From assembly GCF_004125265.1 (NCBI RefSeq), contig NZ_RDTE01000003.1, positions 3,162,001-3,226,000 of the forward strand: DNA of 64,000 nt, written 5' to 3'. Of the stretch, positions 44,834 through 53,783 are shown one piece after another. The DNA is from Streptomyces lydicus. GTDB taxonomy: Bacteria > Actinomycetota > Actinomycetes > Streptomycetales > Streptomycetaceae. Within the stretch, counting starts at the first letter, position 1, and the number at the start of each line of letters is the position of its first letter. The translations under genes and the position numbers were made by a program. Under the pieces are notes generated by a model. It was given only the letters and a program-made list of their open reading frames with translations, was not told the DNA's origin and did not search any database.

Positions 44834-45244
44834 ATGACCGCGGTGCGCGAAGGGCTCCCCGACGGACGCTACGGACGCTCCGCGGATGCGCGTGCGGACC
44901 GTAACCTCAAGATCATTGGTGCGGTGCTCGGCACCGCCCTGCTGGGTGTGATCGGCTGGTGCGGCGTCTCGTACATCTCGGGGCAGGACCTCAGCGCCCG
45001 TGTGATCACCTGGGACGCGGTCTCCGATCATGCCGTCAAGGTCCATCTCGAGGTCGTCAAGGGCACGGACGACAAGGGCGTGTGCACGCTCCGCTCACAG
45101 GCCGAGGACGGCTCCGAGGTCGGCCGCAAGGACGTCACCGTCGACCAGCGCTCGGCCCAGGTGGACACCGAGGTCACGGTGCGGACGACGAAGCGGGCCA
45201 CCAATGCCGTCCTCGTCGGCTGCACGGCCTCGGGCAACGGCTGA
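44834..45244 (+). CDS. DUF4307 membrane protein
   Basis: 136 residues, ATG 44834 behind AGGAGG. A cytoplasmic N terminus, one helix (IIGAVLGTALLGVIGWCGVS) and an extracellular immunoglobulin-like domain (VHLEVVKGTDDKGVCTLRSQ, ATNAVLVGCTASG) with two Cys able to pair. Unknown function, conserved between mca and greA in actinomycetes. Confidence 0.88.
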   Translation: MTAVREGLPDGRYGRSADARADRNLKIIGAVLGTALLGVIGWCGVSYISGQDLSARVITWDAVSDHAVKVHLEVVKGTDDKGVCTLRSQAEDGSEVGRKDVTVDQRSAQVDTEVTVRTTKRATNAVLVGCTASGNG

Positions 45245-45562
45245 CCGCCCCGGCTTCCGGGCGACGGACCTCCTCGGCCTCCGGGCAACGGCTCACCTGC
45301 ACGGCCACGACCCCGGCCACCGCCACCGCCACGCCTGACACCCGCCCCGCCTGCCGCTCACCGCTCTCCGCACCCGCCCACCCGCGGGGCGTGTCGTCAC
45401 CGCCTCTGACCAGCGATGATGTATCCCTGTGCGGCCGCTGTGAATTTTTCTCTTCCCCGTTTTGTGCCGGAATTGTTAGGCTCGTGGTTTCGCCCACCCG
45501 TGAAGGCGCAAACCTTCCTGGTAGGGCGTTTGATTTATCCCCAGTACCGACGAGGAGCACCT
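45245..45562 (+). other. 318-bp gap before greA
   Basis: No gene. It has a direct repeat of GGGCAACGGCTSACC (ends of DUF4307 at about 45233 and again at about 45284), a GC-rich spacer, and from 45415 an AT-richer stretch (GAATTTTTCTC, TTGTTAGGCTCG) likely to carry the greA promoter. Confidence 0.5.
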
Positions 45563-46060
45563 GTGACCCAGACCAGCGAAAACGTCACCTGGCTTACCCA
45601 GGAGGCGTATGACCAGCTCAAGGCAGAGCTGGAGCACCTGTCTGGTCCCGCACGCGCCGAGATCACCGAGAAGATCGCGGCGGCCCGCGAGGAAGGTGAC
45701 CTGAAGGAGAACGCCGGGTACCACGCGGCCAAGGAAGAGCAGGGCAAGCAGGAACTGCGTGTCCGCCAGCTCACCCAGCTGCTGCAGACCGCCAAGGTCG
45801 GCGAAGCGCCTGCCGCCACCGGCGTCGTCGCTCCCGGCATGGTCGTCACCATCGCGTTCGACGGGGACCCGGACGACACGCTGTCGTTCCTTCTGGCCTC
45901 CCGGGAGTACGCGAGCTCGGACATCGAGACCTACTCCCCCCAGTCGCCACTGGGCACCGGCGTGAACGGCAAGAAGGTCGGCGCCGAGGCGGAGTACGAG
46001 CTCCCCAACGGCAAGAAGGCGACCGTGAAGATCCTCGACGCGAAGCCGTACTCCGGCTGA
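45563..46060 (+). CDS. greA: Transcription elongation factor GreA
   Basis: 165 residues. N-terminal coiled coil with the acidic tip REEGDLKENAGYHAAKEEQG, which enters the RNA polymerase secondary channel and triggers cleavage of backtracked RNA, and a C-terminal FKBP-like domain (YSPQSPLGTGVNGKKVGAEA). GTG 45563 behind GAGGAG. Single-gene unit ended by a strong hairpin. Confidence 0.96.
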   Translation: MTQTSENVTWLTQEAYDQLKAELEHLSGPARAEITEKIAAAREEGDLKENAGYHAAKEEQGKQELRVRQLTQLLQTAKVGEAPAATGVVAPGMVVTIAFDGDPDDTLSFLLASREYASSDIETYSPQSPLGTGVNGKKVGAEAEYELPNGKKATVKILDAKPYSG

Positions 46061-46081
46061 CGCCCGAGGCGCCCCTGAGAC

Positions 46082-46126
46082 GGCGAAGCGGCCCGGAGCA
46101 CCATGGATGCTCCGGGCCGCTTCGCC
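46082..46126. terminator. Bidirectional terminator of greA and the ABC genes
   Basis: Perfect 19-bp inverted repeat GGCGAAGCGGCCCGGAGCA / TGCTCCGGGCCGCTTCGCC with a 7-nt loop, between convergent stops at 46060 and 46142. Confidence 0.9.
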
Positions 46127-46141
46127 ATGTCCGCGGCCCCC

Positions 46142-47020
46142 TCAGGCCGTGGCCGACCGGTATTTGCGGACGGCCAGCGTCCGGAAGACCGCGATGATCA
46201 GGACGGACCAGATCACCGAGGCCAGCACCGGGTGGTCCATCGGCCAGGCCCCGGTCACCGACGTGGGCGCCTTGTCGATGGTGTTGCCGAACAGCTGCCG
46301 GGCGGCGGCCACCGTCGCGCTGAACGGGTTCCACTCCGCGACATGCTGCAGGAATGACGGCATGCCGTTGACCGGTACGAACGCGTTGGAGATGAAGGTC
46401 AGCGGGAAGAGCCAGATCAGCCCGCCCGAGGTGGCCGCCTCGGGCGTCCGCACCGTCAGCCCGATGAGCGCGCCGATCCAGGAGAAGGCGTAGCCGAGCA
46501 GGAGCAACAGTGCGAAGCCGGCCAGCACCTCGAGCAGGTTCTCGTGGGCCCGCCAGCCGATCAGCAGCGCGACCACCGCCAGCACCACCAGCGTCAGCGC
46601 GGTCTGCACGAGGTCGGCGAGGGTACGGCCGGTGAGCACCGCACCGCGGGACATCGGCAGCGACCGGAACCGGTCGATCAGGCCCTTGTGCATGTCGTCG
46701 GCGATCCCCGCGCCGGCCCCCGCCGTGGCGAAGGTGACGGTCTGCGCGAAGATCCCGGCCATCAGGAACTCGTGGTAGGCCTGGGCGTCGCCCGGCGGGG
46801 CGCCGGGGACGTTGATGGAACCGCCGAAGACGTAGGTGAACAGCACCACGAACATGATCGGCTGAATGAGGCCGAAGATCACTACTTCGGGGATCCGGAT
46901 CATCCGGATCAGATTGCGCTTGGCGACGACCAGGGAGTCGCGTACCGACCGGCTGAAGCCGCCGCGCGACTGCGGGGTCCGGATACGGGCTTCGCCGGCC
47001 GTTTCGGTCACCGTGCTCAC
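46142..47020 (-). CDS. ABC-2 type permease (DrrB-like)
   Basis: 292 residues with six membrane helices and the ABC-2 signature region (SLPMSRGAVLTGRTLADLVQ, GYAFSWIGALIGLTVRTPEA, NAFVPVNGMPSFLQHVAEWN). GTG 47020 overlaps the stop of the ATPase gene (GTGA), so the two are translated together. It is the membrane half of an exporter similar to DrrAB, which pump drugs or lipids. Confidence 0.92.
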   Translation of the reverse strand: MSTVTETAGEARIRTPQSRGGFSRSVRDSLVVAKRNLIRMIRIPEVVIFGLIQPIMFVVLFTYVFGGSINVPGAPPGDAQAYHEFLMAGIFAQTVTFATAGAGAGIADDMHKGLIDRFRSLPMSRGAVLTGRTLADLVQTALTLVVLAVVALLIGWRAHENLLEVLAGFALLLLLGYAFSWIGALIGLTVRTPEAATSGGLIWLFPLTFISNAFVPVNGMPSFLQHVAEWNPFSATVAAARQLFGNTIDKAPTSVTGAWPMDHPVLASVIWSVLIIAVFRTLAVRKYRSATA

Positions 47021-48141
47021 TTCACGCCCTCCTTGTGGGCCGGTACGCCCGCGTCCGCATCGGCCACCCGGGCCGCCGGACCCGCCTCGCCCGGACCGGC
47101 AGCCCCGGCGTCCTTGCCGCCCGTGCCGCCCTTGCCGTCCTTGCCGCCCCGCTTCTGCCGCCCCACGGAGCCCTTGCCGCCCGCGCCGTTCTCCTCCGCC
47201 GCCTCCGCGGTGTGCCCGGTCAGCGAGATGAACACATCGTCGAGGGTCGGGCGGCGCAGCCCGATGTCGTCGATCTCCACCCCCCGCATGTCCAGTTCGC
47301 GGATGACCTCGGCGAGCAGCTTGGCGCCGCCCGTCACGGGGATGGTGAGCTTGCGGGTGTGCGGTTCGACCGTGCTCTCGCCCTTGCCGAAGCCGCGCAG
47401 GACCTCGTCGGCGACGGTGAGGTGTTCGGGGGCGTGCACCACGACCTCGACACGCTCGCCGCCGGTACGCGCCTTGAGCTGGTCGGAGGTGCCGCGGGCG
47501 ATGACCTTGCCGTGGTCGACGACGCAGATGTCGTGGGCGAGGCGGTCGGCCTCCTCCAGATACTGCGTGGTGAGCAGCAGGGTCGTGCCGCCCGCGACCA
47601 GTTCCTGGATGACGTCCCACAGCGCTTGGCGGTTACGGGGGTCCAGGCCGGTGGTCGGCTCGTCCATGAACATCACGGGCGGGCTGACGACCAGTGCGGC
47701 GGCCAGGTCGAGCCGGCGGCGCATACCGCCGGAGTAGGTCTTGGCGGTGCGGTCGGCAGCGTCCCCGAGATGGAAGCGTTCCAGCAGCTCAGCGGCCCGG
47801 CGCTTCGCGTCACGTCCGCTCATCTGGTAGAGCTGGCCGACCATCGTCAGGTTCTCCCGGCCGGTCAAGTACTCGTCCACGGCGGCGAATTGACCGGACA
47901 GGCCTATCGAGCGCCGCACCTCGTCGGGCTGCGCGAGGACGTCGATCCCGGCGACCACCGCCTTGCCGCGGTCGGGCCGGAGCAGGGTCGTCAGGACACG
48001 TACGGCAGTGGTCTTGCCGGCACCGTTGGGGCCGAGCATTCCGAGGACGGTTCCTTCGGGGACGTCGAGATCGACGCCGTCCAGTGCCCTCACGTCGCCG
48101 AACGTCTTCACCAGACCTTCGGCGTAAATGGCGCCTGGCAT
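47017..48141 (-). CDS. ABC transporter ATPase (DrrA-like) with Gly/Lys-rich tail
   Basis: 374 residues. Walker A GPNGAGKTT, signature YSGGMRRRLDLA, Walker B VMFMDEPTTGLD, and LLTTQYLEEAD, where the usual H-loop His is Gln as in other DrrA-type ATPases. The DrrA C-terminal domain (TVEPHTRKLTIPVTGGAKLL) ends near residue 310; then follows an unusual low-complexity tail (GGKDGKGGTGGKDAGAAG). ATG 48141 is behind GGGAGAG. Pairs with the DrrB-like permease. Confidence 0.93.
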   Translation of the reverse strand: MPGAIYAEGLVKTFGDVRALDGVDLDVPEGTVLGMLGPNGAGKTTAVRVLTTLLRPDRGKAVVAGIDVLAQPDEVRRSIGLSGQFAAVDEYLTGRENLTMVGQLYQMSGRDAKRRAAELLERFHLGDAADRTAKTYSGGMRRRLDLAAALVVSPPVMFMDEPTTGLDPRNRQALWDVIQELVAGGTTLLLTTQYLEEADRLAHDICVVDHGKVIARGTSDQLKARTGGERVEVVVHAPEHLTVADEVLRGFGKGESTVEPHTRKLTIPVTGGAKLLAEVIRELDMRGVEIDDIGLRRPTLDDVFISLTGHTAEAAEENGAGGKGSVGRQKRGGKDGKGGTGGKDAGAAGPGEAGPAARVADADAGVPAHKEGVK

Positions 48142-48554
48142 ATGGGCTCTCCCATGGCTTGGGTCAGTTCCAGGTCGAATATTACGATTGGCGGTCCATG
48201 CCCGCTCTGCGGCATTTGTCCGCAACGGAACGCCACGACTGCCCGGCACCCCGTAACCACGACGGTACAACCAAACGCGATACATCGCGATACAAATTTC
48301 GATTTTCCGCGCACGAACGGAAGGGGAACAGGCGTTCGCCAGCGCGTGTGGGGGGCGCCACGCTATACCCACGAGCCCCCCGCGCCCTATCCCCTTGCGG
48401 CGATCCCTTTTGCGGTATCCCGGCACCTCGTGCGGCATCTGCGCGCTCCGCCGCGGCACGAGCCCGTACGCGCTCCGCCGCACCACGAGCCCCTTAAGGC
48501 GCTCCGCCGCACCGCACCGCGAGCCCGTCCTGCCGCCGCGCGCCCGTGCCGCCG
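48142..48554. other. 413-bp gap between the ABC operon and ilvA
   Basis: No gene seen. The left third (48160-48310) is AT-rich for this genome and holds the ABC promoter region, with a TAATAT hexamer on the minus strand and two adjacent 10-bp direct repeats CGCGATACAW (48276-48295). The right part is GC-rich with repeated CGCTCCGCCGCAC segments (about 48440-48520). Confidence 0.5.
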
Positions 48555-49856
48555 CTACTCCGCGATGACGTACCCCGCCTTGTGCAGCGCCGTGCGCACC
48601 TCGTCGCAGTGCGCCGGCCCCTGCGTCTCCAGATGCAGCTCCACCTCGACCTCGGTCAGCCCGAGCCGGGGGTCCGTCCGCACATGTCCGACGTCGAGCA
48701 CATTCGCATCGGCCTGGGACAGCACCCCGAGCAGTGTCGCCAGCGCCCCCGGCCGGTCCGTGAGCAGCAGTCGCAGCGAGAGGTAGCGCCCGCCGGCCGC
48801 CATACCGTGCCGCAGGATGCGCTGCATCAGCAGCGGGTCGACATTGCCGCCGGACAGCACCGCGACCACCGGCCCCTGGAAGGACTCCGGATCGGCGAGC
48901 AGCGCCGCCACCGGACTCGCCCCGGCCGGTTCCACCACCAGCTTCGCCCGCTCCAGACACAGCAGCAGCGCGCTGGAGAGCTGCCCCTCGGTGACCGTAC
49001 GGACCTCGTCCACCAGCGCCGCGACCATCCCGAAGGTCACCTCGCCGGGGCGCCCCACCTTGATGCCGTCCGCCATCGTCGAAAGTCCCTCGATCGCCAC
49101 CGGGTGCCCGGCCGCCAGCGACGGCGGATAGCAGGCCGCCCCCGCCGCCTGCACCCCGACGACCTTCACATCGGGCCGCAGCGCCTTGACCGCGAGCGCG
49201 ACTCCCGCGGCGAGACCGCCGCCGCCGACCCCGACGACGATGGTCCGCACCTCGGGACACTGTTCCAGGATCTCCAGGCCGACGGTGCCCTGGCCGGCGA
49301 TGATGTCGGGGTGGTCGAAGGGGTGGATGAAGACCGCGCCGGTCTCGCGTGCGTACTCCTGGGCGGCGGCCAGCGTCTCGTCCACGACCTGGCCGTACAG
49401 CCGTACCTCGGCGCCGTATTCGCGGGTGGCGGCGACCTTCGGCAACGGGGCGCCGACCGGCATGAACACCGTCGACCGCACCCCCAGCAACGACGCCGCG
49501 AGCGCCACGCCCTGTGCGTGGTTGCCGGCACTGGCGGCCACCACACCGGCCGCCCGCTCCTCCGCCGAGAGCCCGGCGATCCGTACGTAGGCGCCACGGA
49601 TCTTGAAGGAGCCGGTGCGCTGAAGGTTCTCGCACTTGAGGTGGACGGGGGCGCCGACCAGCCCGGACAGATAGCGGCTGCCCTCCATCGCGGTGGCCCG
49701 GGAAACACCCGAGAGCATCTTGTGCGCCGCGCGCACGTCATCGACCGTCACCGCGGTGACCAGCTCCTCGGCGACCGGGTCCGCAGCGACCGGTTGCTCG
49801 GCGAGGTGCGCGGAGGCGGAGGTTCCGTGCGGCGTACGCGGCGTGTGGTCAGCCAT
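48555..49856 (-). CDS. ilvA: Threonine ammonia-lyase (threonine dehydratase) with ACT domain
   Basis: 433 residues, fold type II PLP enzyme. PLP lysine in RTGSFKIRGAYV; the glycine loop VGVGGGGLAAG binds phosphate. A single C-terminal ACT domain (SLRLLLTDRPGALATLLGVL) points to the shorter, catabolic-like type. It makes 2-oxobutanoate and ammonia from threonine, the first step to isoleucine. Divergent from a MarR gene. Confidence 0.94.
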   Translation of the reverse strand: MADHTPRTPHGTSASAHLAEQPVAADPVAEELVTAVTVDDVRAAHKMLSGVSRATAMEGSRYLSGLVGAPVHLKCENLQRTGSFKIRGAYVRIAGLSAEERAAGVVAASAGNHAQGVALAASLLGVRSTVFMPVGAPLPKVAATREYGAEVRLYGQVVDETLAAAQEYARETGAVFIHPFDHPDIIAGQGTVGLEILEQCPEVRTIVVGVGGGGLAAGVALAVKALRPDVKVVGVQAAGAACYPPSLAAGHPVAIEGLSTMADGIKVGRPGEVTFGMVAALVDEVRTVTEGQLSSALLLCLERAKLVVEPAGASPVAALLADPESFQGPVVAVLSGGNVDPLLMQRILRHGMAAGGRYLSLRLLLTDRPGALATLLGVLSQADANVLDVGHVRTDPRLGLTEVEVELHLETQGPAHCDEVRTALHKAGYVIAE

Positions 49857-50064
49857 ATCGCCAGTCTTGCAGTTCGCCCTCCGTGGAGCGTTTTCTGCCC
49901 GAATGGCGATCAGGCGCGTGGCGGGAACCGCGCGGCGCCGCCCCGTACGGGCGCCCGGGGTTACGGGGCGTTATCGGAATGGACAGCCCAAGGACGCCTC
50001 ACGCCGGGTCCGCGTACGCTGTCCTCCCATCCATACGCACTTCCATCGAAGCGAGCTCCCGGCC

Positions 50065-50565
50065 ATGCCCACCTCTTCGGACATGACGACCCACACCGAC
50101 CCCGCTCTCCTCGACGCGCTGCAGCACCAAGTGGCCGTCTTCGCCCGCCGCGCAGAACAGAGCCGGCTCGGCGGCGTCGGGCAGGCGCGCAATTCCATGG
50201 ACCGCGCCGCCTACCTGCTGCTCAACCGCCTCGACCAGGAGGGTCCGATGGGCGTGAAGGCCCTGGCCGCCGGTATGGGCATCGACTCCTCGACGGTCAC
50301 CCGGCAGGTCGCCCCGCTGGTCGACTCCGGCCTGGTCAGCCGTGCCACCCATCCGGAGGACGGCCGGGCCGTGGTGCTTCAGCTCTCCGAGCGCGGCCTC
50401 GCCCGCCTGGAGGAGGTCCGCACGTCCCGCCGCGCGCTGATGGCGCTGGTGACGGAGCAGTGGACCGAGGAGGAGCGCACGGCGTTCACCACGCTCCTGA
50501 CGCGCTTCAACGCCTCCCTCTCCGACATCACCGCGTCCTTGACGCCGGTGGGGCCGACGTCCTGA
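50065..50565 (+). CDS. MarR-family regulator
   Basis: 166 residues with a winged HTH (MGVKALAAGMGIDSSTVTRQ, LVDSGLVSRATHPEDGRAVV). ATG 50065 is chosen; ATG 50083 is possible, neither with a good ribosome site. Divergent from ilvA; whether ilvA is a target is unknown. A 13-bp tandem repeat array starts at its stop codon. Confidence 0.88.
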   Translation: MPTSSDMTTHTDPALLDALQHQVAVFARRAEQSRLGGVGQARNSMDRAAYLLLNRLDQEGPMGVKALAAGMGIDSSTVTRQVAPLVDSGLVSRATHPEDGRAVVLQLSERGLARLEEVRTSRRALMALVTEQWTEEERTAFTTLLTRFNASLSDITASLTPVGPTS

Positions 50566-50649
50566 CGTGATGTCCTGCGCTTGGTGTCCTGGCTTGGTGT
50601 CCTGAGCTATGCCCTGGCGTGATGTCGTGACGTGAAGTCGTGACGTGCG
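50559..50649. repeat. Seven-unit 13-bp tandem repeat at the marR stop
   Basis: Units include GTCCTGACGTGAT, GTCCTGGCTTGGT, GCCCTGGCGTGAT, GTCGTGACGTGAA and GTCGTGACGTGCG (12-14 bp each). The first unit contains the marR TGA stop. Lies between the convergent marR and metB genes. Confidence 0.87.
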
Positions 50650-50803
50650 TGGCCGAGGAGCAGCCCCCGGCCCAACCCGGACTGCCCGTCGAGCGGGTAC
50701 ATGCTCTGTGCCTGCCCCCGCCGGCCGACACCACCCCTCCCGCGGAGGGATGGTGAGCGACCGGCGGCGAGCGACCGGTGCGTAAGCCCGGACGGAGCCT
50801 GCG

Positions 50804-51964
50804 TCAGCCCAGTGCCTGCGTGAGGTCGGCCAGCAGGTCGTCGACCGACTCGATGCCGACCGAGAGCCGCACGAGGTCGTTGGGGACCTCCAGCAGCGAC
50901 CCGGCCGTCGAGGCGTGCGTCATCAGACCCGGGTGCTCGATCAGCGACTCGACGCCGCCCAGCGACTCGCCGAGGGTGAACAGCTTGGCACGGTTGCAGA
51001 CCTCCACCGCCGCCTGCTCACCGCCCTCGACCTGGAACGACACCATGCCGCCGAAGGACCGCATCTGCTTGGCGGCGACCTCGTGGCCCTGGTGCTCGGC
51101 CAGCCCCGGGTAGTAGACGCGGGTGACCTTGTTGTGCGAGGCCAGCAGGTCCGCGATGCGTGCCGCATTGGCGCTGTGGCGGTCCATACGGACGGCGAGC
51201 GTCTTGATGCCGCGCATCACGAGCCAGGCGTCGAACGGTCCGGCGACCGCGCCCATCGCGTTCTGGTGGTAGGCCAGTTCCTCGCCGAGGGCGTCGTCGT
51301 TGACGACGAGGGCGCCGCCGACCACGTCCGAATGCCCGCCCATGTACTTGGTCGTGGAGTAGACCACCACGTCCGCGCCGAGGGCGAGCGGCTGCTGGAG
51401 GTAGGGGCTGGCGAAGGTGTTGTCGACGACCAGCTTGACCCCGGCGTCATGGGCGACCCCGGCCAGCGCCGCGATGTCGCTGATGCCGAGCAGCGGGTTA
51501 CTGGGCGTCTCGACCCAGATCGCCTTCGTACGGGGCCGCAGCGCGTCGCGTACGGCCTTCGGGTCGGAGGTGTCGGCCACCGACCATTCCACACCCCAGC
51601 GCTCGACGACCTTCGAGATGAGACGGAATGTCCCGCCGTAAGCGTCATTGGGGATGACGACGTGGTCGCCGGGGCTCAGCAGGGTGCGCAGCAGGCAGTC
51701 CTCGGCGGCGAGGCCGGAGGCGAAGGCGAGGCCGCGGCGGCCGCCGTCGAGAGCCGCGAGGTTCTCCTCCAAGGCGGTACGGGTCGGATTGGCGCTGCGG
51801 CTGTACTCGTAGCCGCCGCGGAGCCCGCCGACACCGTCTTGCTTGTACGTGGATACCTGGTAGATGGGCGGTACCACCGCGCCGGTCGCCTCGTCGGGCT
51901 CCTGACCTGCGTGGATGGCAACGGTTTCAAAATGCTGGTGGCGTGGTTCGTGCTGATCGCTCAT
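50804..51964 (-). CDS. metB: Cystathionine gamma-synthase (Cys/Met PLP family)
   Basis: 386 residues. PLP lysine in VVYSTTKYMGGHSDVVGGAL; YEYSRSANPTRTALEENLAA and the cofactor Asp in LVVDNTFASPYLQQPLAL agree with MetB/MetC-type enzymes. In Streptomyces this gene is assigned to cystathionine formation from O-acyl-homoserine and cysteine, or its reversal. ATG 51964; the frame is open further left of the start but only the inner start gives the family N terminus. Confidence 0.92.
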   Translation of the reverse strand: MSDQHEPRHQHFETVAIHAGQEPDEATGAVVPPIYQVSTYKQDGVGGLRGGYEYSRSANPTRTALEENLAALDGGRRGLAFASGLAAEDCLLRTLLSPGDHVVIPNDAYGGTFRLISKVVERWGVEWSVADTSDPKAVRDALRPRTKAIWVETPSNPLLGISDIAALAGVAHDAGVKLVVDNTFASPYLQQPLALGADVVVYSTTKYMGGHSDVVGGALVVNDDALGEELAYHQNAMGAVAGPFDAWLVMRGIKTLAVRMDRHSANAARIADLLASHNKVTRVYYPGLAEHQGHEVAAKQMRSFGGMVSFQVEGGEQAAVEVCNRAKLFTLGESLGGVESLIEHPGLMTHASTAGSLLEVPNDLVRLSVGIESVDDLLADLTQALG

Positions 51965-52410
51965 GCCCACCGAGGGTAGTCGGCCTCGCGACCTTACTTT
52001 TCGGAACTTTCTGACTGCCCGGATAGTGGATACATACGAAGAACGAAGAACCGAACAGCTGCGGGGCCGCGGGACCACAGGACCGCTCACCGGCCCCCAC
52101 CGCACCACACCGACCGCGCGTCACCACTCCACCACTCCCCGCCATCCCCACTGCTCGCCATCCCACTCCTCGCCATCCCACTGCCCTTGCCGCTCCTCCC
52201 ACCCACCGCCCCCGCCACTCCCACCTCTCCGGTCCCCCCACCGCCCCGCACCGTTAGCGTTACACCGGCAGCCGTGGCCACTACGGCCCACGGCCTGCAG
52301 CCCCGGGTACCGCTCCCGACGTCACGCCCGACCGACCTCACTGCCGACCTCACTGCCGACCTCACTGCCGACACCGCGACCGACAGCCGTACAGGTACAG
52401 GACACCCCAC
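51965..52410. other. 446-bp divergent gap between metB and the 386-residue gene
   Basis: The first 90 bp (AT-richer, with TAAGGT on the minus strand) is the likely metB promoter. From 52080 it is simple C-rich sequence (repeats of CCACTCCTCGCCATC type). A perfect three-unit 12-bp repeat GACCTCACTGCC lies at 52334-52369. No gene seen. Confidence 0.5.
52334..52369. repeat. 12-bp tandem repeat, three perfect units
   Basis: GACCTCACTGCC three times in a row, 42 bp before the start at 52411. Confidence 0.88.
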
Positions 52411-53571
52411 ATGGACGCTCTGCTCGTTCTCTTCGCCGCGCTCGCGCTCGGCGGTTTCGTCTTCCTGCCCTGGATGCGGCGCCGACGGGCCGTGCAGCAC
52501 ACCCGTCAGGGCCTGGTGGTGGCCTCCGACCCGATGGCCGGCTACGGCTTCGTCCCGCTCGACGAGCTCGACGTCCGGCTGCCCGGCCCCGACCAGGATC
52601 TGGCCGATGCGCTGGAGGAGATGCGCCGGACACACGACTGGCGCCCGGCCGCCGCGCTGCTGAAGTCCACCGGCGACGACTGGGAGCGGCGCTGGCAGCG
52701 GGTGCAGACGCTGGCCGGCGCCGCCGCGTTCGAGCTGGCCGCGGAGGAGGCGACGGAGCAGCAGCGGCGAGGTACGGCGCCGGGGTACGGCGACGGCGGG
52801 CGGACCGGCGGGATCTGGCTGCGCACCTGGCGTTCGGAAGCGCCCAAGGACCCGGGCGGCGCCCAGACGCACGCCCAGTTCCTGGTGGTCCAGGCGTTGC
52901 GCGACCCGGGCTCGCAGGACTTCCGCATGATCCTCGAAGAGGCCCGTACGGTCTGCCGGGAGGCGGCCCTGCTGGCGCCCGGCAGCCCGATCCCGTACAT
53001 CACCGAGCTGGCCGTCGCCCGCGGCCTGGGCGACCGCCCCGCCGACTACGAAGAGCTGTGGACGAAGGTCGTCCAGCGCGCCCCGCAGCACATGGGCGCA
53101 CACCTCGCCGCGCTCCCCTACTGGTCCGAGAAGTGGCACGGCTCCCGCAAGGAGGCGGAAGCCTTCGCCGAGCGCGCGGCGGCCGCCGCCCCCGCCAAGA
53201 CCCTCCTCCCTGCCCTTCCCCTCTTCGCCGTCTACGACCACCTTCCCGAGGCCAACCTGGTCCGCGGCCTCTACCGGAGCGCGGTCGTCGAGCGCGCGAT
53301 CGAGGGCGCCCACTTCGCCCTCCGCGAGGCGCCCGCCGACCACCCCATGGCGCCGCACGTCCGCCACCTGCTGGTCTGGTTCCTGGTCCGCGCCGAGCGC
53401 TACGCCGAGGCCATGGAACAGCTCCGCCTGGTCGACGGCCATGTGGGCGCCGTCCCGTGGTCGTACGGCCACAGCCCCGCCGCCGAGTACGCCGCCTACC
53501 GCGCCCTGGCCATCGCGGGCTGGGAACAACTGGGCGGCAATGCGGCGGGCTTGCCGCCGGCGGGGCAGTAG
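52411..53571 (+). CDS. Membrane-anchored helical-repeat protein of unknown function
   Basis: 386 residues. One N-terminal helix (ALLVLFAALALGGFVFLPWM) followed by basic residues (RRRR), so it is anchored with a cytoplasmic body. The body is an Ala/Arg/Glu-rich helical-repeat (TPR-like) array, for example DWRPAAALLKSTGDDWERRW and RYAEAMEQLRLVDGHVGAVP. I do not recognise a named family. Divergent from metB. Confidence 0.78.
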   Translation: MDALLVLFAALALGGFVFLPWMRRRRAVQHTRQGLVVASDPMAGYGFVPLDELDVRLPGPDQDLADALEEMRRTHDWRPAAALLKSTGDDWERRWQRVQTLAGAAAFELAAEEATEQQRRGTAPGYGDGGRTGGIWLRTWRSEAPKDPGGAQTHAQFLVVQALRDPGSQDFRMILEEARTVCREAALLAPGSPIPYITELAVARGLGDRPADYEELWTKVVQRAPQHMGAHLAALPYWSEKWHGSRKEAEAFAERAAAAAPAKTLLPALPLFAVYDHLPEANLVRGLYRSAVVERAIEGAHFALREAPADHPMAPHVRHLLVWFLVRAERYAEAMEQLRLVDGHVGAVPWSYGHSPAAEYAAYRALAIAGWEQLGGNAAGLPPAGQ

Positions 53572-53783
53572 AGCGGCGGGGCGGGAGGCGCGGAACGGGC
53601 GGGACGCACAGCGAGGGCGGGACGCGGAGGGCAAGCCGGACGCCGTCTCCGCACAACTCCCGACCGCTCAACAACTCCGCACGGTCCCCACGACTCCCCA
53701 CGACTCCAAGTCCTGACTCCGTCCGGCCCGCAGGCTCAACGCGCCCACGGCCGACTGTCAGTGGCCCCATGCATCATGACCAC

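Noticed and set aside
51963..53783. Long plus-strand frame leading into the DUF1963 gene
   Set aside because: It overlaps the real 386-residue gene in another frame and encodes Pro/Arg/Ser-rich sequence; only the part from 53784 matches a family.
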